DNA from: Clostridia bacterium
Lineage (GTDB): Bacteria > Bacillota > Clostridia > Oscillospirales > Acutalibacteraceae
Length of the DNA stretch: 41,169 bases
Reading direction: 5' to 3'
Assembly: GCA_017520705.1 (NCBI GenBank)
Contig: JAFXFF010000026.1
Coordinates: 1-41,169, forward strand
The notes under the pieces were generated by a model. The model was not told where the DNA came from. It saw only the letters and a list, made by a program, of their open reading frames with translations, and made no database searches. The first letter of the stretch is position 1; each line of letters starts with the position of its first letter. Shown piece after piece: positions 7,753 to 13,789 of this stretch. The translations under genes and the position numbers were made by a program.

Positions 7753-8259
7753 TTGTCCAGCAATCGGATAAAGAAAAAACGCGTATCCCTGCATCTATTC
7801 CATCGCAGACGTCGCTTGGCGTTTATCTTAGCACTGCAAGTACTTCTGTTGGTTTTGTTCGTCGGTAATCTTTTACGCACTGTTCCGAACAGCGATGATA
7901 AAATCCATAGCGATACCATCACCGTGGAAGAGATGCGCTATGTTGGCGGAAGAAGTTCGAAGCTGAAAATATACTCCGACGATATTGAATATACCTTTTT
8001 TCCACGGAGCGGTGCCGAGTATGGATCCGGACGAATTTATGCCGATCTTCAGATCGGCGATACGCTGTCTATCCAATATTATGAGTATCCAACGCTGTTC
8101 GGCCCGACCAATCGCATCGTGGATGCCAAAAACGGCGAGACCGTATACCGCACCTTAGAGGAAAGCAGAAAATCCTCTTTACCAATTTTGGGAGTCGTGT
8201 GCTTTTTCGTCGTTGAGGCCGTTTTCACATTTGCATTTTTCCGGATGCGAAAAAGTTAA
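7753..8259 (+). CDS. unrecognised small membrane protein
   Basis: A 168-residue protein of no recognised family. A very basic N-terminus (RIKKKR, HRRRRR) precedes a membrane helix near residues 20-41; an extracytoplasmic-looking middle of about 85 residues contains a YxxGxxxKLKIYSDDIEYTF stretch and LQIGDTLSIQYY; a second helix lies near 142-162, ending in RMRKS. The best start is TTG 7753 behind AGGTGAG at 7742-7748; GTG at 7744 is an alternative. Codon and base use is visibly poorer in G+C than in ispE or spoIIR, which suggests recent acquisition. It sits alone between a repeat element and a terminator. DUF3592-like proteins have a similar two-helix layout, but I cannot confirm membership. 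Confidence 0.6.
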   Translation: MSSNRIKKKRVSLHLFHRRRRLAFILALQVLLLVLFVGNLLRTVPNSDDKIHSDTITVEEMRYVGGRSSKLKIYSDDIEYTFFPRSGAEYGSGRIYADLQIGDTLSIQYYEYPTLFGPTNRIVDAKNGETVYRTLEESRKSSLPILGVVCFFVVEAVFTFAFFRMRKS

Positions 8260-8310
8260 GCACGTTTTGCTTGCGAAAACAATTTCCACATTTTGTATAA
8301 TTGCGTAAAA

Positions 8311-8353
8311 AACCGCCCATTCTGTTGTTGACAAACGGAAAGGGCGGTTTTTT
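8311..8353 (+). terminator. terminator overlapping the spoIIR leader
   Basis: AACCGCCC (8311-8318) pairs with GGGCGGTT (8342-8349); an inner stem TCTGTTG/CAAACGGA extends it; six Ts follow. It ends only two bases before the spoIIR start codon, so the 3' arm also overlaps the ribosome-binding region. Confidence 0.75.
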
Positions 8354-8355
8354 CT

Positions 8356-8973
8356 ATGGAGATACGAAATAAAAGACGATGGATCCAAGCGGTGACGGGG
8401 GGACTGGTGCTGTGTCTGGCGCTGTCAGCGGCAGAACTCCACGGCACCTGCGAGGGGGTACGGAAGAACGTGGTGCGGCTGCACATCCTGGCCAACTCCG
8501 ACAGCGAAGAGGATCAAGCGCTGAAGCTGAAGGTGCGGGACGCGGTGCTGGCGGCGTCGGCGGACTGGCCCCGGACGGCGGCCACCGCCGAAGAGGCGCT
8601 AGAGCAGGCCGAGAGCCGCCTGCCCGAGCTGGAAGCGGTGGCGCGGCACACGGTGATCGCCGAGGGGTACGACTATCCCGTCAAGGCCGAGGTGTGCCGC
8701 ATGTACTTCACCACCCGCCAATACGACACCGTGACCCTGCCGGCGGGGATGTACGACGCGGTGCGGCTGAGTATCGGCGAGGCCGAGGGGCAAAACTGGT
8801 GGTGCGTGATGTACCCGCCCCTGTGCGTGGGAGCCGCCACCGATCGGGAGCAGGCCACCTCCCTGTGGAGCGACAGCCAGCAAAAGCTGGTGCAGGGCGG
8901 TGAGCGGTACGTGGTGAAATTCAAGGTGGTGGAATGGGCACAAAAAGCACTGTCGCTATTCCGTCGAAAATAA
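8356..8973 (+). CDS. spoIIR: stage II sporulation protein R
   Basis: A 205-residue SpoIIR. In Bacillus this is the forespore-made secreted signal that triggers SpoIIGA to process pro-sigma-E in the mother cell. Residues 1-29 contain a basic start and a hydrophobic helix (AVTGGLVLCLALSAAEL) acting as export signal. The hallmark block VRLHILANSDS-EDQALKLKVRDAVL lies at about 38-64, followed by the conserved NWWCVMYPPLC near 151. Length is normal for the family. The ATG at 8356 lies directly behind a terminator hairpin; GGAAAGGG at 8338-8344 is the only possible ribosome site and is partly in the stem. In the family, transcription is by sigma-F; I could not find a convincing sigma-F promoter. 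Confidence 0.92.
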   Translation: MEIRNKRRWIQAVTGGLVLCLALSAAELHGTCEGVRKNVVRLHILANSDSEEDQALKLKVRDAVLAASADWPRTAATAEEALEQAESRLPELEAVARHTVIAEGYDYPVKAEVCRMYFTTRQYDTVTLPAGMYDAVRLSIGEAEGQNWWCVMYPPLCVGAATDREQATSLWSDSQQKLVQGGERYVVKFKVVEWAQKALSLFRRK

Positions 8974-8996
8974 TTGAAAAAATTTAGAATTAGGTA

Positions 8997-9025
8997 TTGA
9001 CAAATGGGAAACCATAGTGTATGAT
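8997..9025 (+). promoter_or_regulatory. sigma-A promoter of the tRNA/5S cluster
   Basis: TTGACA (8997-9002) and TATGAT (9020-9025) with a 17-bp spacer, 33 bp before the first tRNA. A strong consensus match suits a stable-RNA operon. Confidence 0.85.
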
Positions 9026-9058
9026 AGTCAAGCGGTTTGAGAAAACCCGTGGTGACAG

Positions 9059-9134
9059 GCACCTTTAGCTCAGTTGGTAGAGCACCTGACTCTTAATCAG
9101 GGTGTCCAGGGTTCGAGTCCCTGAAGGTGCACCA
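9059..9134 (+). tRNA. tRNA-Lys (CTT)
   Basis: The acceptor stem GCACCTT/AAGGTGC, the D-arm TAGCTCAGTTGGTAGAGCA, the anticodon loop CTCTTAA (anticodon CTT) and the T-arm with GGTTCGAGTCC are all intact; CCA is encoded. Confidence 0.95.
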
Positions 9135-9140
9135 TTATAT

Positions 9141-9216
9141 GGCCCGTTGGTCAAGTGGCCTAAGACTCCGGCCTCTCACGCCGGCAACAGCGGTTCGAAT
9201 CCGCTACGGGTCACCA
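9141..9216 (+). tRNA. tRNA-Glu (CTC)
   Basis: Acceptor GGCCCGT/ACGGGTC, anticodon stem CCGGC/GCCGG around CTCTCAC (anticodon CTC), T-arm GCGGTTCGAATCCGC, encoded CCA. Six bases after tRNA-Lys, so it is in the same transcript. Confidence 0.95.
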
Positions 9217-9253
9217 CTTCGGCGTCGACATATCGTCGGCGCCGAACAAATTA

Positions 9254-9370
9254 GTTGGTGTTGATGACGGTGAGGGTACACCCGTTCCCATCCCGAACAC
9301 GGCAGTTAAGCTCACTCGTGCCGACAATACTTGGCTGGAAGCGGCCCGGTAAGATAGGTAGATGCCAACA
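9254..9370 (+). rRNA. rrf: 5S ribosomal RNA
   Basis: About 117 bases with the closing helix GTTGGTG/TGCCAAC and the conserved CCCGTTCCCATCCCGAACACGG loop B/C region and the GGTAAGATAGGTAGATGCC 3' part. It stands alone among tRNAs without 16S or 23S. A hairpin TTCGGCG/CGCCGAA (9218-9247) before it may guide processing. Ends are approximate by a few bases. Confidence 0.93.
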
Positions 9371-9403
9371 CACAAGACCTCTGCAATCGTGGAGGTCGCA
9401 TAT

Positions 9404-9479
9404 TGCTCCTTAGCTCAGCCGGTAGAGCGCATGACTGTTAATCATGATGTCGTCAGTTCGAGCCTGACAGGAGCAGCCA
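9404..9479 (+). tRNA. tRNA-Asn (GTT)
   Basis: Acceptor TGCTCCT/AGGAGCA with G discriminator, D-arm TAGCTCAGCCGGTAGAGC, anticodon stem CATGA/TCATG around CTGTTAA (anticodon GTT), T-arm GTCAGTTCGAGCCTGAC, encoded CCA. A degenerate inverted copy lies just downstream. Confidence 0.95.
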
Positions 9480-9484
9480 ATGAA

Positions 9485-9511
9485 AAAGCCACCCGATCGG
9501 GTGGCTTTTTT
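9485..9511 (+). terminator. terminator of the tRNA/5S cluster
   Basis: AAAGCCACCC and GGGTGGCTTT pair around GATC, flanked by A- and T-runs. It is the centre of a larger imperfect inverted repeat. Confidence 0.88.
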
Positions 9512-9536
9512 CATTGGCTTTTTCTATTAGATTCAG

Positions 9537-9579
9537 CTGACGACATCGTAATTGGTAGTCATGCCTTCACCGACTGAGC
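9537..9579 (-). pseudogene. degenerate inverted copy of tRNA-Asn (D-arm to variable loop)
   Basis: Read on the minus strand, GCTCAGTCGGT...GCATGACT...GATGTCGTCAG matches bases of the tRNA-Asn gene at about 35 of 44 positions. The anticodon stem is broken and the T-arm and acceptor do not follow, so it is not a working tRNA. Confidence 0.65.
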
Positions 9580-9796
9580 GTCCACGCGAAGTCGGTGGTA
9601 GCCGTTTGCGAGCGCCGCCGGTGGCGGATACAGCGAGCAAAAAGGCTGGTGCCGCGGTCGAAATGCGGCGACGCGAACAGCGAGCATACGCATTTCGGGC
9701 ACCGCAAACGGAAGCATGACGGATGGATTTGTGCAAGGTTGGAGTGTGATCGTGCGGGTCGATGTGGACAAAAATCTCTACACGTCCGATTCGCCC
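9580..9796. other. intergenic stretch without a recognised gene
   Basis: About 215 bases with high G+C and no ribosome site or recognised family in any frame. A minus-strand open frame (9533-9814) is rich in Arg/Ser/Ala and looks random. Nothing further could be supported. Confidence 0.5.
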
Positions 9797-9825
9797 TTGC
9801 ACTTCTTCTTGCAATATGCTACAAT
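9797..9825 (+). promoter_or_regulatory. sigma-A-type promoter of the small sorting-signal-like gene
   Basis: TTGCAC (9797-9802), a 17-bp spacer, TACAAT (9820-9825), with an extended TGC before the -10 box. Confidence 0.8.
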
Positions 9826-9858
9826 AATCGCATCACACATCCGAAAGGAGACATCCCT

Positions 9859-10005
9859 ATGAACCTGCTCGATCTCATCGCCCTCTCCCCTATGACGGGA
9901 GACGATTCCCCCCAGAAGAACATCATCGTGTACATCATCCTCGGCGTGGCGCTGGCAGCCGCGCTGGTGCTGGGCTTCTTCGGCAAGGGTAAGGGCAAAA
10001 AATAA
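9859..10005 (+). CDS. 48-residue single-helix protein resembling a sortase sorting signal
   Basis: A very small gene, but well supported: its own promoter, an AAGGAG site at 9845-9850, and a strong terminator. The protein begins MNLLDLIALSPMTGDDS, continues with a hydrophobic helix (about residues 22-41) and ends in GKGKGKK. The order S-P-x-T-G-D, hydrophobic helix, basic tail is the layout of a cell-wall sorting signal; SPxTG variants of LPxTG are known sortase substrates in Clostridioides difficile. There is no separate signal peptide and no other domain, so if exported (N-out, C-in by the positive-inside rule) cleavage would leave only about a dozen residues. It may instead be a plain small membrane protein. 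Function is unknown. Confidence 0.72.
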   Translation: MNLLDLIALSPMTGDDSPQKNIIVYIILGVALAAALVLGFFGKGKGKK

Positions 10006-10016
10006 GGCACGCGCAC

Positions 10017-10048
10017 AGGCCGACGGACCATGTCCGTCGGCCTTTTTT
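10017..10048 (+). terminator. rho-independent terminator
   Basis: A perfect 12-bp stem (AGGCCGACGGAC with GTCCGTCGGCCT), 3-base loop, six Ts. Ends the 48-residue protein gene. Confidence 0.92.
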
Positions 10049-10049
10049 G

Positions 10050-10078
10050 TTGCATTCCATCGAAAATGGTGCTATAAT
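10050..10078 (+). promoter_or_regulatory. sigma-A-type promoter of the CLC gene
   Basis: TTGCAT (10050-10055), 17-bp spacer, TATAAT (10073-10078) with extended TGC; it starts directly behind the preceding terminator. Confidence 0.82.
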
Positions 10079-10117
10079 GCCTCTGTCATCATCCCTTTCG
10101 GAAAGAGGGTGCTCTCA

Positions 10118-11653
10118 TTGAAAAAACGACCCGTTATCCAACACGTCGGCGTGGGCCTGCTGCTGGGCGGCATCGCCGGCGCGGTGACCGGTGCGGTCAT
10201 CACGCTGTATAAATTCTGTGCCAAGCAGATCATCCACCTATCGGAGGAGGGCTACGCCTTCCTGCGGCAAAGACCGCTGTGGATCCTCCCTGCGGTGGTG
10301 GCGCTGTTCGTCCTGGCCGTGGTGCTGGGCCACATCTATCGCCGCACCACCAACCTGCGCGGCGGCGGCATCCCCACCGCCATCGCCATCCTGCGCGGAT
10401 GGCTCCCCTTTCAATGGCTGCGCAACGCCGTCGGCATCTTCACCCTGTCGCTGACCACCTTTCTGGTGGGTGTGCCGCTGGGTAACGAGGGCCCCTCGGT
10501 GCAGCTGGGCACCGCCCTGGGCAAAGGGTGCTCTTCCTTATTAGGAAAACGTGCCGATGCGTGGAGCCGCTACGGTATGACCGGCGGTGCCTGCGCCGGC
10601 TTCTCCACCGCCACCGGCGCGCCGCTATCCGGCATCCTCTTCGCGGTGGAGGAGGCACACCACCGCGTATCCCCGCTCATCCTGCTGGTGGCCACCGCCG
10701 CCGTGGGAGCGGCCCGCCTGGTCAGCGATCTGCTGGCCCCCGCGCTGGGCGTTTCCAGCACCCTGTTCCCGCACCTGCAGCTCCGCCCCCTGAGCGTGGC
10801 GGATAGCTGGATCCCTTTGGCGGTGGGAGCGCTCTTCGGTCTGTTTGCCGTGGTTTTTCTCTCCTTCTACCGCGGTGTGGCCCATCTGCTGAACAATAAG
10901 CTGGACAAGATGGCGGATCGATACAAGATCTTCGCCATTCTGCTGTTGACGCTGGGCATGGGGCTATGGTCCTACTCCACCATCTCCACCGGTCACGAGC
11001 TGATCCTCTCCCTCTTTGACGGCGAGACGGTACTGCTGCTGGCGGCCCTGCTATTGGTGCGCACCACCCTCACCGTGGGTGCCAACGTCACCAATATGAC
11101 CGGCGGCATCTTCCTGCCACTGCTGGCCATCGGCGCCGTTCTCTCCGCCCTCTTTGCCGAGGGCGTGACCGCCTTGGGGCTGGATGCCTCCTACTATCCC
11201 GTCATACTGGTGCTGGGCATCACCGCCTGCATCGCGGGTATGATGAAGATGCCGCTGACCGCCGTGGCCTTTGCCATCGAGGCGCTGTCCGCCTACCACC
11301 TCATTCTGCCCGTCCTATTGGTGACGGCGGTGGCCTACGGTGTGGCGGAGCTGTTTGACGCCGTATCCATCAACGACCGCGTGCTGGACAGCCGTATGGA
11401 GCAGATCCGCAAAGACCGCAAGCGCACCGCAGCGGAAACCACCGTCACGGTGCAGCCCCACTCCTTCGCCGTGGGCAAGGAGGTGCGGGATATCTTCTGG
11501 CCGGAGGGGTTGTTTGTGCTGTCGGTGGACAAAAAGGGCGCTCTCGGCGGCAAGACCCTTCACGAAGGGGATGAGCTGCGGGTGCGCTATGCCACCTTCA
11601 ACGAAAAGCGCCTCAAGAAAGAGCTGGTCGCCATCCTGGGCGAGCAGGAATAA
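10118..11653 (+). CDS. CLC-family chloride channel/antiporter with TrkA-C domain
   Basis: A 511-residue membrane protein. CLC motifs are complete: GGGIPT near 82-87 (ion-pathway loop), GNEGPSVQLG near 122-131 carrying the gating Glu124, GILFAVEEAHH near 172-182 whose Glu pair corresponds to the proton-path Glu of E. coli ClcA, and GGIFLPLLAIGA in the second half. Presence of both glutamates favours a chloride/proton antiporter over a channel. Residues from about 445 form a soluble TrkA-C (RCK-C) domain, common in Firmicutes CLC proteins and likely to bind a ligand. The first in-frame codon (GTG 10109) overlaps the ribosome site AGAGGG, so TTG 10118 is the likely start. It is transcribed alone between its own promoter and terminator. 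Confidence 0.92.
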   Translation: MKKRPVIQHVGVGLLLGGIAGAVTGAVITLYKFCAKQIIHLSEEGYAFLRQRPLWILPAVVALFVLAVVLGHIYRRTTNLRGGGIPTAIAILRGWLPFQWLRNAVGIFTLSLTTFLVGVPLGNEGPSVQLGTALGKGCSSLLGKRADAWSRYGMTGGACAGFSTATGAPLSGILFAVEEAHHRVSPLILLVATAAVGAARLVSDLLAPALGVSSTLFPHLQLRPLSVADSWIPLAVGALFGLFAVVFLSFYRGVAHLLNNKLDKMADRYKIFAILLLTLGMGLWSYSTISTGHELILSLFDGETVLLLAALLLVRTTLTVGANVTNMTGGIFLPLLAIGAVLSALFAEGVTALGLDASYYPVILVLGITACIAGMMKMPLTAVAFAIEALSAYHLILPVLLVTAVAYGVAELFDAVSINDRVLDSRMEQIRKDRKRTAAETTVTVQPHSFAVGKEVRDIFWPEGLFVLSVDKKGALGGKTLHEGDELRVRYATFNEKRLKKELVAILGEQE

Positions 11654-11659
11654 CCGCAG

Positions 11660-11694
11660 GGAACCGCCGAATCCTTTCGACGGTTCCTTTTTTT
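11660..11694 (+). terminator. rho-independent terminator of the CLC gene
   Basis: GGAACCG (11660-11666) pairs with CGGTTCC (11681-11687), with an inner CGA/TCG, followed by seven Ts. Confidence 0.85.
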
Positions 11695-11716
11695 ATATAT
11701 TTTTTGCAAACGCCTC

Positions 11717-11745
11717 TTGACTTTATCGTGGTAAAGTAGTAAAAT
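11717..11745 (+). promoter_or_regulatory. promoter of the histidine operon
   Basis: TTGACT (11717-11722), 17-bp spacer, TAAAAT (11740-11745), 34 bp before the regulator gene. No other good promoter is visible before hisIE, so it probably drives the whole operon. Confidence 0.85.
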
Positions 11746-11758
11746 GGTAAAACACTAC
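11736..11758 (+). promoter_or_regulatory. candidate operator for the TrpR-like regulator
   Basis: GTAGT and ACTAC form an inverted repeat with a 13-base centre that covers the -10 box and the transcription start. Position fits repression by the first gene product. The match is to symmetry, not to a known consensus. Confidence 0.4.
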
Positions 11759-11778
11759 AGCGCGAAAGGAGATGCCCT

Positions 11779-12075
11779 ATGGCTCCGTTTAACACCCCCT
11801 CCATCGACCGACTGTTTGCGGCGATATTGCAGCTGCAAGACACAGAAGAGTGCCGCAAATTCTTCGAGGACATCTGCACCATCAAGGAGGTGCAGGATAT
11901 GGCCCAGCGACTAAACGCCGCCGTCCTGCTGGACAAAGGCGTAGGCTACCAAGCCATCTCCGAGCAGGTGGGCATCTCCACCGCCACCATCAGCCGCGTG
12001 AGCCGCTGCCTCAACTACGGCGCCGGCGGCTATCGCATGGCTATCGACCGACTGAGAGAGGAGGAGAGCAAATGA
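11779..12075 (+). CDS. TrpR-like YerC/YecD-family regulator, probable histidine operon repressor
   Basis: A 98-residue all-helical DNA-binding protein of the YerC/YecD group of the TrpR family. The middle holds ICTIKEVQDMAQRLNAAVLL; the helix-turn-helix is GYQAISEQVGISTATISRVSRCL (about residues 54-76), followed by a short GAGGYRMAI wing. Related TrpR-family proteins next to his genes have been proposed as histidine-responsive repressors (HisR); I rely on this memory and on context for the role. It is the first gene behind the operon promoter, and its stop overlaps the hisZ start (ATGA), so it is translationally coupled to the pathway genes. GGAG lies 9 bp before ATG 11779. Confidence 0.85.
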   Translation: MAPFNTPSIDRLFAAILQLQDTEECRKFFEDICTIKEVQDMAQRLNAAVLLDKGVGYQAISEQVGISTATISRVSRCLNYGAGGYRMAIDRLREEESK

Positions 12076-13169
12076 CCGACTATGGATGCACCCTGCGCCG
12101 CGAGGAACAGGCGGTCTTCGCCCTGCGGGGCTTATACGAGGACTACGGCTATGCGCCCTACAAGATGAGCAAATTCGAGGAATACGACCTGTACGTGCGC
12201 AACAAGGAATTCCTCATCTCCGACGGGGTCATCACCTTCACCGACACCGACGGCAAGCTGATGGCGCTCAAGCCCGACGTGACCCTCTCCATCATCAAAA
12301 ACAGCCGCGACGAGTCGGGTTGTGTGCAAAAGGTCTATTATAACGAAAACGTCTACCGCGTATCCGAGGACGCCCACTGCTTTAAGGAGATCCTGCAGAC
12401 GGGTCTGGAGTGTATGGGCGACATCGACGACGGTTGTGTCTATGAGGTGCTGCGGCTGGCCGCCGAAAGCCTGCGGCGAATCGCACCCAAGGCGGTGCTG
12501 GACGTATCCCACCTCGGCGTGGTTGACAGCCTGCTGGATGGGCTGTGCGCGGAAGGCCGCGGCAAGATTTGTCACTGTATGGGTGAGAAGAACGCCCACG
12601 AGCTCAAGGCGGTGTGCGCCAAGTATGGTGTCGCCGAGGATGTGGCCGACAAATTGCAGAAATTGGTGGGTCTCTACGGCGCGCCTGACAAGGTGATGCC
12701 CGCGCTGCGCGACCTGGTGGGCGACACCGCGGCGGTGGCGACGCTGGAAACCTTGACCGCCGCCATGGTGGCGGGTGGCTACGGCGATATGCTGCGTGTT
12801 GACTTCTCGGTCATCGACGAGGGACGCTACTACAACGGTATCGTGTTCCGCGGCTTTGCTCAGGGCGTACCCGACAGCGTGCTGTCCGGCGGCCAATACG
12901 ACCGCCTGATGCGGCAGATGGGCCGCCGCGGCGGCGCCGTGGGCTTCGCCGTGTATCTGGACCGCCTGGGACGGATGCCCGAGGCGACAAGGGAATACGA
13001 CGTGGACACCCTGCTGCTCTACGACGAGGGGTGTGACCTGACGGCGCTGTATGCCGCCGCCGGCACCCTGCGCGGGGAGGGCAGCGTGATGCTGCAAAAG
13101 GAGATTCCGTCTAAGCTCACCTATCGCCGGGTGTGCCGCTTTAAGAACGGGGAGGTGAAGCCCGTATGA
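12072..13169 (+). CDS. hisZ: ATP phosphoribosyltransferase regulatory subunit
   Basis: A 365-residue paralogue of histidyl-tRNA synthetase that lacks tRNA charging and forms the regulatory part of the hetero-octameric HisG-HisZ enzyme, allowing feedback inhibition by histidine. The class II synthetase core shows as ALRGLYEDYGY, FTDTDGKLMALKPDVTLSI (motif 2-like, near 58-80) and the ending SGGQYDRLMRQMGRRGGAVGFAV. The anticodon-binding domain of true HisRS is absent. Start ATG 12072 overlaps the regulator stop; the frame is open upstream but inside the regulator gene. It overlaps hisG by 4 bp. Confidence 0.93.
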   Translation: MTDYGCTLRREEQAVFALRGLYEDYGYAPYKMSKFEEYDLYVRNKEFLISDGVITFTDTDGKLMALKPDVTLSIIKNSRDESGCVQKVYYNENVYRVSEDAHCFKEILQTGLECMGDIDDGCVYEVLRLAAESLRRIAPKAVLDVSHLGVVDSLLDGLCAEGRGKICHCMGEKNAHELKAVCAKYGVAEDVADKLQKLVGLYGAPDKVMPALRDLVGDTAAVATLETLTAAMVAGGYGDMLRVDFSVIDEGRYYNGIVFRGFAQGVPDSVLSGGQYDRLMRQMGRRGGAVGFAVYLDRLGRMPEATREYDVDTLLLYDEGCDLTALYAAAGTLRGEGSVMLQKEIPSKLTYRRVCRFKNGEVKPV

Positions 13170-13786
13170 AAGAGATGCTGAACATCGCCCTGCCCAAGGG
13201 CAGACTGGGTGAAAAAGTGTACGCCATGTTCAAGGCGGCGGGATTCCCCTGCCCTGCTATTGAAGAGCAAAACCGCAAGCTGATATTCGAAAACGAAGAG
13301 GTGGGTGTCCGCTACTTTTGGGTGAAGCCCTCCGACGTGGCCATCTACGTGGAGCGGGGTGCCGCCGACATCGGCGTGGCGGGCAAGGATATCCTGCTGG
13401 AATACCGACCCCGCGTGTACGAGCTGCTGGACCTGGACGTAGGAAAATGCCGCATGGCTGTCGCCGCACCCAAGGGATTCCGCGACGACCCCACCCGCAC
13501 CCTGCGGGTTGCCACCAAATTCTCCCGCATCGCCCGCGACCATTATGCAGGTAAGGGACGGGACATCGACATCATCCACTTAAACGGCTCCATCGAGATC
13601 GCGCCCATACTGGGCTTGAGCGACGTCATCGTGGACATCGTGGAGACGGGTACCACCCTGAAAGAGAACGATCTGGAGGTCATCGAGAACATCGTGCCCA
13701 TCAGCGCACGACTCATCGCCAACACCTCCTCGTTCAAGTTTAAGAATGACGCTATCGAGAAGCTGCTGACTCAAATGGAGGGATAG
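13166..13786 (+). CDS. hisG: ATP phosphoribosyltransferase, short form
   Basis: A 206-residue catalytic subunit of the first committed step, joining ATP and PRPP. It has the short (HisG-S) form without the C-terminal regulatory domain, which explains why hisZ lies directly upstream. Motifs: ALPKGRLGEKV at 7-17, FWVKPSDVAIYVERGAADIGVAGKD around 50-75, and the PRPP-binding loop DVIVDIVETGTTLKEN near 155-170. Its start overlaps hisZ (ATGA) and its stop is 3 bp before hisD. Confidence 0.95.
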   Translation: MKEMLNIALPKGRLGEKVYAMFKAAGFPCPAIEEQNRKLIFENEEVGVRYFWVKPSDVAIYVERGAADIGVAGKDILLEYRPRVYELLDLDVGKCRMAVAAPKGFRDDPTRTLRVATKFSRIARDHYAGKGRDIDIIHLNGSIEIAPILGLSDVIVDIVETGTTLKENDLEVIENIVPISARLIANTSSFKFKNDAIEKLLTQMEG

Positions 13787-13789
13787 CCC

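Noticed and set aside
8271-8301. A sigma-A promoter for spoIIR (TTGCGA and TATAAT)
   Set aside because: The spacer is 19 bp, it lies before a terminator, and the family is normally sigma-F controlled; a sigma-F match was not convincing either.
9362-9577. An open frame covering the 5S end, tRNA-Asn and terminator
   Set aside because: It overlaps stable RNA genes and matches no protein.
11655-11778. A T-box or histidine attenuator before the his operon
   Set aside because: Only 34 bp separate the -10 box from the first gene; there is no room for a leader and no specifier loop or TGGNACCGCG-like sequence.
11850-12071. An upstream extension of the hisZ frame
   Set aside because: It lies inside the regulator gene, encodes an Arg/His/Pro-rich stretch and lacks a ribosome site; HisZ homology starts at 12,072.
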